DNA of 64,000 bases from Comamonas testosteroni. Lineage in GTDB: Bacteria > Pseudomonadota > Gammaproteobacteria > Burkholderiales > Burkholderiaceae_C. The stretch spans positions 4,340,001-4,404,000 of the forward strand of contig NZ_CP043568.1 of assembly GCF_014076415.1 (NCBI RefSeq), in the 5' to 3' direction. Below the pieces are notes generated by a model. That model had not been told where the DNA came from. It did not search any database and was given only the letters and a program-made list of their open reading frames with translations. Below, in pieces: positions 34,599 through 43,071 of the stretch; the stretch's first letter is position 1; each line of letters begins with the position of its first letter. A program made the position numbers and the translations under genes.

Positions 34599-35534
34599 TC
34601 AGCCCAACTCCTGCGCCACCTCGCGCAGGCATTCGAGCAGCAAGCCCGTGGTCGGCGTCAGCGGCTGGCCGCGCAAGGTGATCAGCCCCACGGGCGGCAG
34701 ATCTATGGGCACGACCAGATCCAGCATGGCCAATGTACCCAGGGCGGCATGGCAGCGGGCCACGCCACGCGCCATGAAGGCCACGGCGCCGCGCTGGTGC
34801 ACAAAGGTCAGCTGCGAGAGAAAGGACGCGGTCTCCACGATGTCGGCCGGCGGATGCAGGCCGTGGGCATAGAACTGCTGCTCCAGCTTCACGCGCAGAG
34901 AGGCCCAGGGGGGCGGCAGCACGCAGGGCTGGTCCGCCAGGGCCTGCCAGCCGGCCGCGCCCGGCGCCAGCAGCGCATGGCCGGGCCGCACCACGGCCAC
35001 CATGGGGTCGTCGTACAGCGCCTCGGTTTCCAGGTCGGGCGCAGCATAGCCGGGCTCCAGCCGTCCCACGAACAGATCCAGCTCGCCCAGGCGCAGCTTG
35101 GGCAGCAAGCGCGTCAGATCCCCTTCCTCCACCATCACCGTAGTCTGGTCCGAACGCGCTTTTAACCGCTCCACAGAGCGCGCCAGCAGCACCGGCGTGG
35201 CCACCACCATGGCGCCCACGCTGGTGCGCCCGCGGGCACCGCTGGCCTCGGCCGCCATCTCGTCACGCGTGCGTTCGAAACCGGCCAGCACCGAGCGCGC
35301 AAACCGCACCATGCTGACACCGGCTGCCGTGGGCTCGGTGCCGCGCGTGGAGCGCTCGAACAGCACCATGCCCAGCATGCGCTCTACCTCGGCCAGGGTC
35401 TTGGAGACGGCGGGCTGGGTCACGGCCAGAAACTCGGCCGCACGGCCCAGGTGACGAAACTGGTCCAGCGCCACCAGCAGTTGCAGATGGCGCAGCTTGA
35501 GGTTGGAGCGCAGCACACGATCGATCTTGCTCAT
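34599..35534 (-). CDS. LysR-family regulator of the adjacent sugar-acid operon
   Basis: A 311-residue LysR regulator of the GbpR/PcaQ-like type. The start SNLKLRHLQLLVALDQFRHLGRAAEFLAVTQPAVSKTLAEVE holds the DNA-binding helix-turn-helix. The effector domain begins about residue 95 with SVGAMVVATPVLLARSVERL. It diverges from the Bug-garD-aldH-Bug-BNR-dehydrogenase-aldolase run, and the 111-base spacer has a 24-bp dyad. By analogy with GbpR-type proteins the effector is probably a sugar acid, but this is inferred. Confidence 0.9.
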   Translation of the reverse strand: MSKIDRVLRSNLKLRHLQLLVALDQFRHLGRAAEFLAVTQPAVSKTLAEVERMLGMVLFERSTRGTEPTAAGVSMVRFARSVLAGFERTRDEMAAEASGARGRTSVGAMVVATPVLLARSVERLKARSDQTTVMVEEGDLTRLLPKLRLGELDLFVGRLEPGYAAPDLETEALYDDPMVAVVRPGHALLAPGAAGWQALADQPCVLPPPWASLRVKLEQQFYAHGLHPPADIVETASFLSQLTFVHQRGAVAFMARGVARCHAALGTLAMLDLVVPIDLPPVGLITLRGQPLTPTTGLLLECLREVAQELG

Positions 35535-35538
35535 GGGG

Positions 35539-35562
35539 CTTCATTACTTATCAGTTATGAAG
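35539..35562. promoter_or_regulatory. LysR-type operator candidate
   Basis: CTTCAT-N12-ATGAAG is a 24-bp inverted repeat in the spacer between the lysR start (35534) and the first Bug gene (35646). A related inner pair, CTTATCAGTTATG, lies within it. Position and form suit a LysR autoregulation and activation site. Confidence 0.5.
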
Positions 35563-35645
35563 ACAGTCTATCTTTTCATTGGATTGTCATGGAGCAGTTT
35601 TGAACAATCGGGGCTGGCAGTTCAAATAACGACAGGAGACAAGCG

Positions 35646-36629
35646 ATGATCCCCCCACGCAGCAGCCGACGCAGCTTTGTGCTTGGCGCCCTCGGCGCAG
35701 CCACACTCGGCAGCTCCGCCCGCCTGCTGGCCCAGACCTGGCCCGAGCGCCCCATCACCTTCATCTGCCCCTGGCCGGCCGGCGGCACGGCCGACCAGTC
35801 CATGCGCGCGCTGTGCACCGTGGCCGGCCGCATCCTGGGCCAGGCGATTGCGGTGGAAAACCGCGCCGGAGCCTCCGGCATGATCGGCTCCAAGGCCCTG
35901 GCCTCGGCCAAGCCCGACGGCTACACCATCGGCCAGATCCCGATCTCGGTCACGCGCTTTTCCCAGCTGGGCACGCTGCAGGTCGATCCGCGCAAGGACT
36001 ACACCTATATCGCGCGCACCTCGGGCCAGACCTTCGGTATCGCCGTACCGGCCAACTCGCGCTTCAAGAACCTGCAGGACTTCGTCGCCGCCGCCAAGGC
36101 CAAGCCCGGCAGCATCACCTACGCCCACGCCGGCGTGGGCGGCGCCACCCATGTGGGCATGGAAGAGTTTGCGGCCGCAGCCGGCATCCAGCTCAGCCAT
36201 GTTCCCTACAAGGGCGGCGCCGAGGCGCTGCAGGGCGTGCTGGGCGGCCATGTGGATGCACTGGCCGACTCCAGCTCCTGGGCCCCGCATGTCGAAGCCG
36301 GCAAGCTGCGCCTGCTGGCCACCTGGGGCGAGCAGCGCACGCCGCGCTTCAAGGACGTGCCCACGCTCAAGGACCAGGGCTACAACGTGGTCGTCGATGC
36401 GCCCAACGGCATCGGCGCGCCCAAGGGCCTGCCGCCCGCCGTCGAAGCCAAGCTGCGCGATGCCTTCCGCCAGGCCGTGGCCAGCCCCGAGTTCAAGTCC
36501 GTGGCCGACAGGCTGGACGCACCCTTGCTCTACCTGGACGGCCCCGACTACGCCAAGTATGTGAACACGGTCTACCAAAAGGAAACCGTGCTCATCGACA
36601 AACTCAAACTGCGCGACCTGATGCGCTGA
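35646..36629 (+). CDS. Bug-family (TctC-like) solute receptor 1
   Basis: A 327-residue periplasmic receptor. The N-terminus has SSRRSFVLGALGAA, a twin-arginine-type signal, cleaved near LLAQT. The Bug fold markers are WPERPITFICPWPAGGTADQSMRAL, then VENRAGASGMIGS, and VPYKGGAEALQGVLGGHVDALADSS. Bug proteins bind carboxylates such as aldarates, usually for TctAB-type tripartite transporters; no TctA or TctB gene is nearby. The gene is first in the operon, with ACAGGAGACAAGCG before the ATG. Confidence 0.92.
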   Translation: MIPPRSSRRSFVLGALGAATLGSSARLLAQTWPERPITFICPWPAGGTADQSMRALCTVAGRILGQAIAVENRAGASGMIGSKALASAKPDGYTIGQIPISVTRFSQLGTLQVDPRKDYTYIARTSGQTFGIAVPANSRFKNLQDFVAAAKAKPGSITYAHAGVGGATHVGMEEFAAAAGIQLSHVPYKGGAEALQGVLGGHVDALADSSSWAPHVEAGKLRLLATWGEQRTPRFKDVPTLKDQGYNVVVDAPNGIGAPKGLPPAVEAKLRDAFRQAVASPEFKSVADRLDAPLLYLDGPDYAKYVNTVYQKETVLIDKLKLRDLMR

Positions 36630-36673
36630 CGCGCCGCGTCCCCACCGCCTCAAGCCCGCCATCCCCGGACTCC

Positions 36674-38206
36674 ATGATGCTCTCCTCCTCTTCTTCCCTG
36701 CTGCACCTGCACCCCAACGACAACGTGCTGGTGGCCAAGACCGCCCTGGCCCTGGGCCAGGACATTCCCGAGCTGGGAGTGCGAACGCGCGCCCAGGTGC
36801 CGGCCGGCCACAAGATCGCGGCGCGCCGCATCGCAGAAGGCGAGCAGGTCAAGAAGTACGACACGGTGATCGGCGTCGCCACACGCGACCTGGAGCCTGG
36901 CGACTATGTGCACAGCCACAACCTCAAGCTGGTGGACTACTACCGCGACCCGTCGTTCGGTGCCGACGTGCGCCCCGTGGACTACGTGCCCGAGGAACAG
37001 CGCGCAACTTTCCAGGGGTTTGTGCGAGCGGGCGGCGGCGTGGGCACGCGCAACTTCATCGGCATCCTGTCCTCGGTCAACTGCTCGGCCACCGTGATCA
37101 AGCGCATCGCCGCCCACTTCACGCCCGAGCGGCTGGCAGCCTTTCCCAATGTGGATGGCGTGGCCGCCTTTGCCCAGAGCAGCGGCTGCGGCATGTCCTC
37201 GCCCAGCGAACACTTCGACGTGCTGCGCCGTACCCTGGCCGGCTATGCGCGCCACCCCAACCTGGCGGGCGTACTCATCGTGGGTCTGGGCTGCGAGCGC
37301 AACCAGGTCGATGCATTGGTGGATTCGCAAGGCCTCAAGGAAGGTCAGTTGCTGCGCACCCTGGTGATGCAGGAGGTGGGTGGCACGCGCGCCACCATCG
37401 AAGCAGGTATTGCCGCCATCGAAGAAATGCTGCCCATCGCCAACCAGGCGCAGCGCAGCACCGTCAGCGCCGCCCACCTCAAGATCGGCCTGGAATGCGG
37501 CGGCTCGGATGGCTTTTCGGGCATCACGGCCAACCCCGGCCTGGGCGCGGCCATGGACATCCTGGTGCGCCACGGCGGTACGGCCATTCTGTCCGAGACG
37601 CCCGAGATCCACGGCGTGGAGTTCATGCTCACACGCCGCGCCATCAGCCCCGAAGTCGGCCAGAAGCTGCTGGACCGCCTGGCCTGGTGGGAGCGCTATG
37701 CCGCCGGCCAGAACGCCCAGTTCAACGGTGTGGTCGGCCATGGCAACCAGGCCGGCGGACTGGCCAACATCTTTGAAAAATCCCTGGGCAGCGCCATGAA
37801 GGGCGGCACCACACCGCTGCGCGCTGTCTATGAATACGCCGAGCCCATCACCGAACACGGCTTCGTCTTCATGGACTCGCCGGGCTACGACCCGGTGGCC
37901 TCCACGGGCCAGATCGCCAGCGGCGCCCAGCTGATCTGCTTCACCACGGGTCGCGGCTCCATGTTCGGCAGCAAGCCCGCTCCCACCATCAAGCTGGCCA
38001 GCAACACGCCCATGTACCAGCGCCTGCAGGAAGACATGGACATCAACTGCGGCGTGGTCGTCGACGGAGAGCTGACGGTGGCCGAGCTGGGCCAGCAGAT
38101 CTTCGAGCAGATCCTGCGCCATGCCAGCGGCGAACAGACCAAGAGCGAAGTCCTGGGACTGGGCGACCATGAATTCGTACCCTGGCACCTGGGCATCGTG
38201 AGCTGA
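36674..38206 (+). CDS. garD: Galactarate/altronate dehydratase family protein
   Basis: A 510-residue UxaA/GarD-family dehydratase. The N-terminal SAF domain is NDNVLVAKTALALGQ with PAGHKIAARRIAEGE. The C-terminal catalytic domain has RAGGGVGTRNFIGILSSVNCSATV and AQSSGCGMSS, followed by GLECGGSDGFSGITANPGLG. These cysteine and glutamate-rich loops bind the catalytic metal. The family removes water from galactarate or altronate to give 2-keto-3-deoxy acids. The exact substrate is unresolved; the linked HpcH/HpaI aldolase and Bug receptors favour an aldarate. The symbol is therefore tentative. Two adjacent ATGs could serve as start. Confidence 0.85.
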   Translation: MMLSSSSSLLHLHPNDNVLVAKTALALGQDIPELGVRTRAQVPAGHKIAARRIAEGEQVKKYDTVIGVATRDLEPGDYVHSHNLKLVDYYRDPSFGADVRPVDYVPEEQRATFQGFVRAGGGVGTRNFIGILSSVNCSATVIKRIAAHFTPERLAAFPNVDGVAAFAQSSGCGMSSPSEHFDVLRRTLAGYARHPNLAGVLIVGLGCERNQVDALVDSQGLKEGQLLRTLVMQEVGGTRATIEAGIAAIEEMLPIANQAQRSTVSAAHLKIGLECGGSDGFSGITANPGLGAAMDILVRHGGTAILSETPEIHGVEFMLTRRAISPEVGQKLLDRLAWWERYAAGQNAQFNGVVGHGNQAGGLANIFEKSLGSAMKGGTTPLRAVYEYAEPITEHGFVFMDSPGYDPVASTGQIASGAQLICFTTGRGSMFGSKPAPTIKLASNTPMYQRLQEDMDINCGVVVDGELTVAELGQQIFEQILRHASGEQTKSEVLGLGDHEFVPWHLGIVS

Positions 38207-38268
38207 AGGGAACGCCTCTTCCCGAGCTTTCCGCCCATATCCGATCTTCACTTTCTGCGATTTCCACC

Positions 38269-39750
38269 ATGAACGCCACGCCACTCAGACTGCGACGCAC
38301 CGAACTGCAGCGCAGCGCCAACTTCATCGCCGGCGCCTGGGCGCCCGCTGCCAGCGGCGCCAGCTTTGCCGTGACCGACCCGGCCACGGGCTGCACCATC
38401 ACCGACGTGCCCGATTCAGCTGCGCCCGATGCGCGCGCCGCCGTGGACGCCGCCCAGGCGGCCCTGCCAGCCTGGCGCAAGCTGCCGGCCAAGCAACGTG
38501 CTGCCATCATCAAGCGCTGGAACGACCTGGTGCTGGCCCATCAGGACGATCTGGGCACGCTGATCTCGCTGGAGCAGGGCAAGCCCCTGGCCGAAGGCAA
38601 AGGCGAAGTGGCCTATGCCGCCAGCTACATCGAATGGTTCGGCGAGGCCGCCACGCGCATGAACGGAGAAGTCATTCCCGCGCCCGTGCCGGGCCGGCGC
38701 ATGTTCGCCCTGCGCGAGCCCGTGGGCGTGGTCGCCGCCATCACGCCCTGGAACTTCCCGGCCGCCATGATCGCGCGCAAGATCGCGCCCGCCCTGGCTG
38801 CGGGCTGCACCGTGGTCTGCAAGCCGGCCGAGGACACACCGCTGACATCGCTGGCCCTGGTGCTGCTGGCGCACGAAGCCGGCGTGCCGGCCGGCGTGCT
38901 CAACATCGTCACGGCCTCGCGCGAGCACACGCCCGAGGTGGTGGACCAGTGGCTTCAGGATTCCCGCGTGCGCAAGATCACCTTTACCGGCTCCACTCCC
39001 GTGGGCAAGCACCTGGCACGCCGCAGCGCCGACACGCTCAAAAAGCTCTCGCTGGAGCTGGGCGGCAATGCGCCCTTCATCGTCTTCGAGGATGCCGATG
39101 TGGCGGCTGCCGTGGACGGCTTCATGGCCGCCAAGTTCCGCAACGGCGGCCAGACCTGCGTCTGCCCGAATCGCGTCTTTGTGCACCGCTCGGTGTACGA
39201 GACCTTTGCCCAGCAGCTCAGCGCCCGTGTGGCAGCCTTGCACGTGGGCCCGGCCAGCGACCCGGCCTCGCAGATCGGCCCCATGATCAATGACCGCGCG
39301 GTCGAGAAGATCGCCCGCCATGTGGAGGACGCGGTGGCCAAGGGCGCCAAGGTGCTCACGGGCGGCAAGCACATGACGGATCTGGGCCCCACCTACTACG
39401 CCCCCACCGTGCTCTCGGGTGCCACTGCCTCCATGGCCTGCGCCTGCGAAGAAACCTTCGGGCCCGTGGCTCCGCTGACCGTGTTTGACGACGAGGCCGA
39501 GGTCATCGCCGCCGCCAACGACACGCCGTTCGGTCTGGCCGCCTATTTCTACAGCCAGGACATACGCCGCATCTGGCGTGTCGCCGATGCCCTGGAATCG
39601 GGCATCGTGGGCGTCAACGAAGGCGCGCTGGCCGCCGAGGCCGCCCCCTTTGGCGGGGTCAAGGAGTCGGGCTACGGCCGCGAAGGCTCCACTCACGGGC
39701 TCGACGATTACCTGCATATCAAATACGTCTGCCAGGGACAACTGGATTGA
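38269..39750 (+). CDS. NAD(P)-dependent aldehyde dehydrogenase, GabD-like
   Basis: A 493-residue aldehyde dehydrogenase. Conserved elements are AITPWNFPAAMIARKIAPAL near residue 160, the glutamate loop LELGGNAPFIVFEDAD near residue 263, the catalytic cysteine in NGGQTCVCPNR near 298, and EETFGPVAPL near 395. It is closest in pattern to succinate-semialdehyde and 2-oxoglutarate-semialdehyde dehydrogenases. In a keto-deoxy-acid route it could oxidise 2-oxoglutarate semialdehyde, or tartronate or glutarate semialdehyde. It lies between garD and the second Bug gene, in the same orientation. Confidence 0.92.
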   Translation: MNATPLRLRRTELQRSANFIAGAWAPAASGASFAVTDPATGCTITDVPDSAAPDARAAVDAAQAALPAWRKLPAKQRAAIIKRWNDLVLAHQDDLGTLISLEQGKPLAEGKGEVAYAASYIEWFGEAATRMNGEVIPAPVPGRRMFALREPVGVVAAITPWNFPAAMIARKIAPALAAGCTVVCKPAEDTPLTSLALVLLAHEAGVPAGVLNIVTASREHTPEVVDQWLQDSRVRKITFTGSTPVGKHLARRSADTLKKLSLELGGNAPFIVFEDADVAAAVDGFMAAKFRNGGQTCVCPNRVFVHRSVYETFAQQLSARVAALHVGPASDPASQIGPMINDRAVEKIARHVEDAVAKGAKVLTGGKHMTDLGPTYYAPTVLSGATASMACACEETFGPVAPLTVFDDEAEVIAAANDTPFGLAAYFYSQDIRRIWRVADALESGIVGVNEGALAAEAAPFGGVKESGYGREGSTHGLDDYLHIKYVCQGQLD

Positions 39751-39792
39751 CGCAACACGGTCGCCAGAACCATTCGCAACAGGAGACAAACC

Positions 39793-40785
39793 ATGAGCAA
39801 ATCCCGATACCTCACCCGCAGGCCCGTGCTGGGCGCGCTGGCAGCACTGGCCCTGGCCGGTGCCATGCCGCTGGCACAGGCGCAGGGCAACTTCCCGAGC
39901 AAGCCCATCACCTTTGTGGTGCCCTATCCTGCGGGCGGCGCCAATGACATGCTGGGGCGGCTGGTGGGCCAGAAGATGGGCGAGGTATTGGGAACCGCAA
40001 GCGTGGTGGACAACCGGCCCGGTGCCGGGGCCTTGCTGGGCGCGGGCATCGTGGCGCGCGCGCCGGCCGACGGCTACACGCTGCTCGTCGGTGGCCTGGC
40101 CACGCACGCCGCCAGCCCGCATCTGATCAAGACCGAGTACGACCCCGTCAAGGACTTCGAGCCCATCGGCATGATCGGCAGCGCCCCCATCATCGCCATC
40201 ACCGCCAACGACTCGCCCTACAAGTCGCTCAAGGATGTGGTGGAAGCGGCCCGCAAGGACCCTCAGGCCGTGATGTACGGCTCCTCGGGCAACGGCTCGC
40301 CGCTGCATCTGGCCGGCGAGCTGTTCGTGTCCATCGCCAAGGTCCCCATGACCCATGTTCCCTACAAGGGCGGCAACGCCCATATCGTGGACCTGATCGG
40401 CGGGCGCATTCCGGTCATCTTCGATACCGCCACCAACTCCATGCCGCTGCTGCGCGGTGGCAAGGTGCGTGCCCTGGCCGTGGGCTCCGCCAGCCGCCTG
40501 CCGGAACTGCCCAATGTGCCGACCTTCGCCGAAGCCGGCTACCCGCAGTTCGAGTTCTCGGCCTGGTATGCGCTGTTTGCACCGTCCAAGACCAGCGCCG
40601 ATGTCAGCGCCAAGCTCTCGGGCGCACTGGCCAAGGCCCTCAAGCAGCCCGAAGTGGCCTCCAAGCTACGGGATCTGGGCGTGACCCCGGGCAGCGGCGA
40701 TGCCGCAGAGCTGCGCGCCTTCGTGCCCCGTGAATACCAGCGCGTGGGCGGCCTCATCAAGACCGCGAAAATCAAAGCTGATTGA
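39793..40785 (+). CDS. Bug-family (TctC-like) solute receptor 2
   Basis: A 330-residue periplasmic receptor with a Sec signal peptide (ALAALALAGAMPLAQA). The mature protein begins NFPSKPITFVVPYPAGGANDMLGRL, then VVDNRPGAGALLGAGIVAR and THVPYKGGNAHIVDLIGGRIPVIFD, all Bug-family markers. It is clearly distinct in sequence from receptor 1 in the same operon, so the two probably bind different or related acids. CAGGAGACAAACC precedes the ATG. No TctAB membrane partners are encoded nearby. Confidence 0.92.
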   Translation: MSKSRYLTRRPVLGALAALALAGAMPLAQAQGNFPSKPITFVVPYPAGGANDMLGRLVGQKMGEVLGTASVVDNRPGAGALLGAGIVARAPADGYTLLVGGLATHAASPHLIKTEYDPVKDFEPIGMIGSAPIIAITANDSPYKSLKDVVEAARKDPQAVMYGSSGNGSPLHLAGELFVSIAKVPMTHVPYKGGNAHIVDLIGGRIPVIFDTATNSMPLLRGGKVRALAVGSASRLPELPNVPTFAEAGYPQFEFSAWYALFAPSKTSADVSAKLSGALAKALKQPEVASKLRDLGVTPGSGDAAELRAFVPREYQRVGGLIKTAKIKAD

Positions 40786-40894
40786 CCCCATCATCTCCCG
40801 AGCGGTGATGCAGCCTGTCCCTTTCTCGCTTCGCGGCAGAGGGACAGCGCCCACTCCCCGACCGCAAAGAGTCATGAAAGACCAAGGAAAACCA

Positions 40895-42049
40895 ATGCTT
40901 GATGGATTGCTGCGCCCACACCCCGAAGACCCGGGCCGCCTGGTGGCGGACCTGCCCTCGCCCTGTGTGCAGGCCCATGCCGCCAATCTGATGGTGCTCG
41001 ACGACGGCAGCCTGGGCTGCGTGTGGTTCGGCGGCTCCATGGAGGGCCGCTCCGACATCTCGGTCTACATGTCGCGTCTCGCACCCGCAGCCGCGCAGTG
41101 GTCCGAGCCCATCCAGCTCTCGCACGACGCCGAGCGCTCGGAACAGAACCCGCTGCTGTTTCCCGCGCCGGGCGGCGCACTGTGGCTGCTGCATACCGCC
41201 CAGCACTCGGGGCACCAGAACACCTCCGTGGTGCGCCGGCGCCTGTCCCGTGACCAGGGCCTGAGCTGGGAGCCCGCCGAGACGCTGGCCGATGCGCCGG
41301 CTGGCACTTTCGTGCGCCAGCCCATCCACGTCCACACGGACGGCAGCTGGCTGCTGCCGGTCTTCCACTGCCGCGCCCAGCCGGGCCAGGCCTGGGATGG
41401 CAGCCACGACGACAGCGGCCTGCTGCGCTCCGCAGATCAGGGACGCAGCTGGCAGCGCATTGCCGTGCCCGGCAGCGTGGGCTGTGTACACATGAACATC
41501 GTGCCGGCCTCCGACGGCGGCCTGCTGGCATTCTTTCGCAGCCGCTGGGCCGACCATGTCTACCGCAGCCGCAGCGACGACGGCGGCCTGAGCTGGCAGG
41601 AGCCCGAGGCCACGGAGCTGCCGAACAACAACTCATCCATCCAGGCCTTGCGCCTGGCCGACGGGCGTCTGGCCATGATCTTCAACGCCAGCAGCGCCGC
41701 CGATGCCACGGAGCGGCGCGAGTCGCTGTATGACGAGCTGGGCGACAGCTCGGCAACACCGGCAAAGGCTGCGGCCGGCGAGCGCCGCGCCTTCTGGGGC
41801 GCACCGCGTGCGCCCATGACGCTGGCCCTGTCGGCCGACGACGGCCTGAGCTGGCCCTGGCAACGCAACCTCGAGGTGGGTGACGGCTGGTGCATGAGCA
41901 ATGATTCCGAACGCGGCCGCAACCGCGAATATTCCTACCCCTCCATCCGCCAGGGTGCCGACGGCGCGCTGCATCTGGCCTATACCGTGTTCCGCCAGCA
42001 TATCCGCCATGTGCGCGTGCAGCCGGACTGGGTGAACGAACAAGCATGA
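40895..42049 (+). CDS. BNR-repeat beta-propeller protein, cytoplasmic sialidase-like
   Basis: A 384-residue six- or seven-bladed propeller of the BNR_2 (sialidase superfamily) type. Four Asp-boxes (S-x-D-x-G-x-S-W) are visible: SRDQGLSW, SADQGRSW, SDDGGLSW and SADDGLSW. There is no signal peptide: the chosen ATG at 40895 has AAGGA upstream and the product starts MLDGLLRPHPEDPG. A cytoplasmic location within a sugar-acid operon argues against a secreted sialidase. Related propellers include polysaccharide lyases acting on uronic-acid sugars. Its stop overlaps the next start by 4 bases, so it belongs to the pathway. The reaction is unknown. Confidence 0.82.
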   Translation: MLDGLLRPHPEDPGRLVADLPSPCVQAHAANLMVLDDGSLGCVWFGGSMEGRSDISVYMSRLAPAAAQWSEPIQLSHDAERSEQNPLLFPAPGGALWLLHTAQHSGHQNTSVVRRRLSRDQGLSWEPAETLADAPAGTFVRQPIHVHTDGSWLLPVFHCRAQPGQAWDGSHDDSGLLRSADQGRSWQRIAVPGSVGCVHMNIVPASDGGLLAFFRSRWADHVYRSRSDDGGLSWQEPEATELPNNNSSIQALRLADGRLAMIFNASSAADATERRESLYDELGDSSATPAKAAAGERRAFWGAPRAPMTLALSADDGLSWPWQRNLEVGDGWCMSNDSERGRNREYSYPSIRQGADGALHLAYTVFRQHIRHVRVQPDWVNEQA

Positions 42050-43008
42050 CCTCCACCTCCACTTCATTCAATGTTCTCGTCACCGCCGAGCACTGGGCAC
42101 CCGAAGCCCAGGCCGTGGTGCAGCAAGCCGGCGGACAGATCCATTTCATGGCCGAGCCCATCACTGCGGAAAGCCTGGCCCAGCAACTGGCGCAGACCGG
42201 CGCCCAGGCCCTGGTGCTGCGCGGCTCCAAGCCTGTGAGCGCCGCCGTGCTGCAGGCAGCCCCCGCCTTGCGCATCGTGGCCAAGAACGGGGCCGGCGTG
42301 GACAGCGTGGACATGGAAGCCGCGCGCGCCCAAGGCGTGGCCGTGGCCGTGGCACAGGCCGCCAATGCCCCGGCCGTTGCCGAGCATGCACTGGCGCTGA
42401 TGCTGGCGCTGGTGCGCCAGTTGCATCAGCTGGACCAGCAGGTGCGCGCTGGCGGCTGGGCCGGCAGCAACTGGCAGGGCCGCGACTTCCGCGGCTCCAC
42501 GGTGGGCATCGTCGGTTATGGTGCCATCGGCCGCGCCACCGCGCAGCTGGCTGCAGCCCTGGGCGCCAAGGTGCTGGTGCTGCGCCCCGCAGGCCAGGCA
42601 GATGACTTTGACTGCGAGCCCGATCTGCGCCAGCTGCTGCCCCGCGTGGACATCCTGAGCCTGCACTGCCCGCTGACCGAGCGCAGCCGCGGCATGATAG
42701 GCGTGAACGAACTGGCGCTGCTGCGCCCCGGCAGCCTGCTGATCAACACCGCACGCGGCCCCGTGGTCGACGAGGCCGCTCTGCTGGCGGCACTGCAAAG
42801 CGGCCACCTCGGCGGCGCCGGCCTCGACACCTTCGACACCGAGCCGCTGCCCCAGGGCCACCCGCTGGCCCGGCTGCCGCAGGTGCTGCTGACGCCGCAT
42901 GTGGCCGGCGTGACGCGCCAGGCAGCGCTGCGCGTGGCGACGCTGACCGCCGCCAATATCGTCGACCACCTGGCAGGCAGGCCACTGCCCGCCGGCCACC
43001 TGCTGTGA
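42046..43008 (+). CDS. D-2-hydroxyacid dehydrogenase family protein
   Basis: A 320-residue member of the phosphoglycerate dehydrogenase/hydroxypyruvate reductase family. The NAD loop is GSTVGIVGYGAIGRATAQLAA near residue 150. Catalytic residues are expected in LLINTARGPVVDEAALLAAL (Arg), in the Glu region DTFDTEPLPQGHPL and in LLTPHVAGVT (His). In an aldarate route with an HpcH/HpaI aldolase, such an enzyme could reduce tartronate semialdehyde or hydroxypyruvate to glycerate. It overlaps the propeller gene by 4 bases. Confidence 0.9.
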   Translation: MTSTSTSFNVLVTAEHWAPEAQAVVQQAGGQIHFMAEPITAESLAQQLAQTGAQALVLRGSKPVSAAVLQAAPALRIVAKNGAGVDSVDMEAARAQGVAVAVAQAANAPAVAEHALALMLALVRQLHQLDQQVRAGGWAGSNWQGRDFRGSTVGIVGYGAIGRATAQLAAALGAKVLVLRPAGQADDFDCEPDLRQLLPRVDILSLHCPLTERSRGMIGVNELALLRPGSLLINTARGPVVDEAALLAALQSGHLGGAGLDTFDTEPLPQGHPLARLPQVLLTPHVAGVTRQAALRVATLTAANIVDHLAGRPLPAGHLL

Positions 43009-43071
43009 GCCCAAGCCTCCTGCATCGCCGTGGCCCCATCCCACGCCATGAATAGTCAAACCGAGAAAAGC

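Noticed and set aside
35813..38206. 797-codon frame joining the end of Bug receptor 1 with the dehydratase
   Set aside because: The first 287 codons are an out-of-frame reading of the Bug gene. Dehydratase homology begins at 36674, so this is not a real fusion.
36650..38284. Long minus-strand open frame (544 codons) opposite the garD-like gene
   Set aside because: High GC content makes long antisense frames common. The translation has no domain and the opposite strand encodes a complete dehydratase.
40700..40894. N-terminal extension of the propeller protein from an upstream ATG
   Set aside because: It would overlap the end of Bug receptor 2 by 86 bases and adds sequence with no homology. 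The ATG at 40895 has a good ribosome site.
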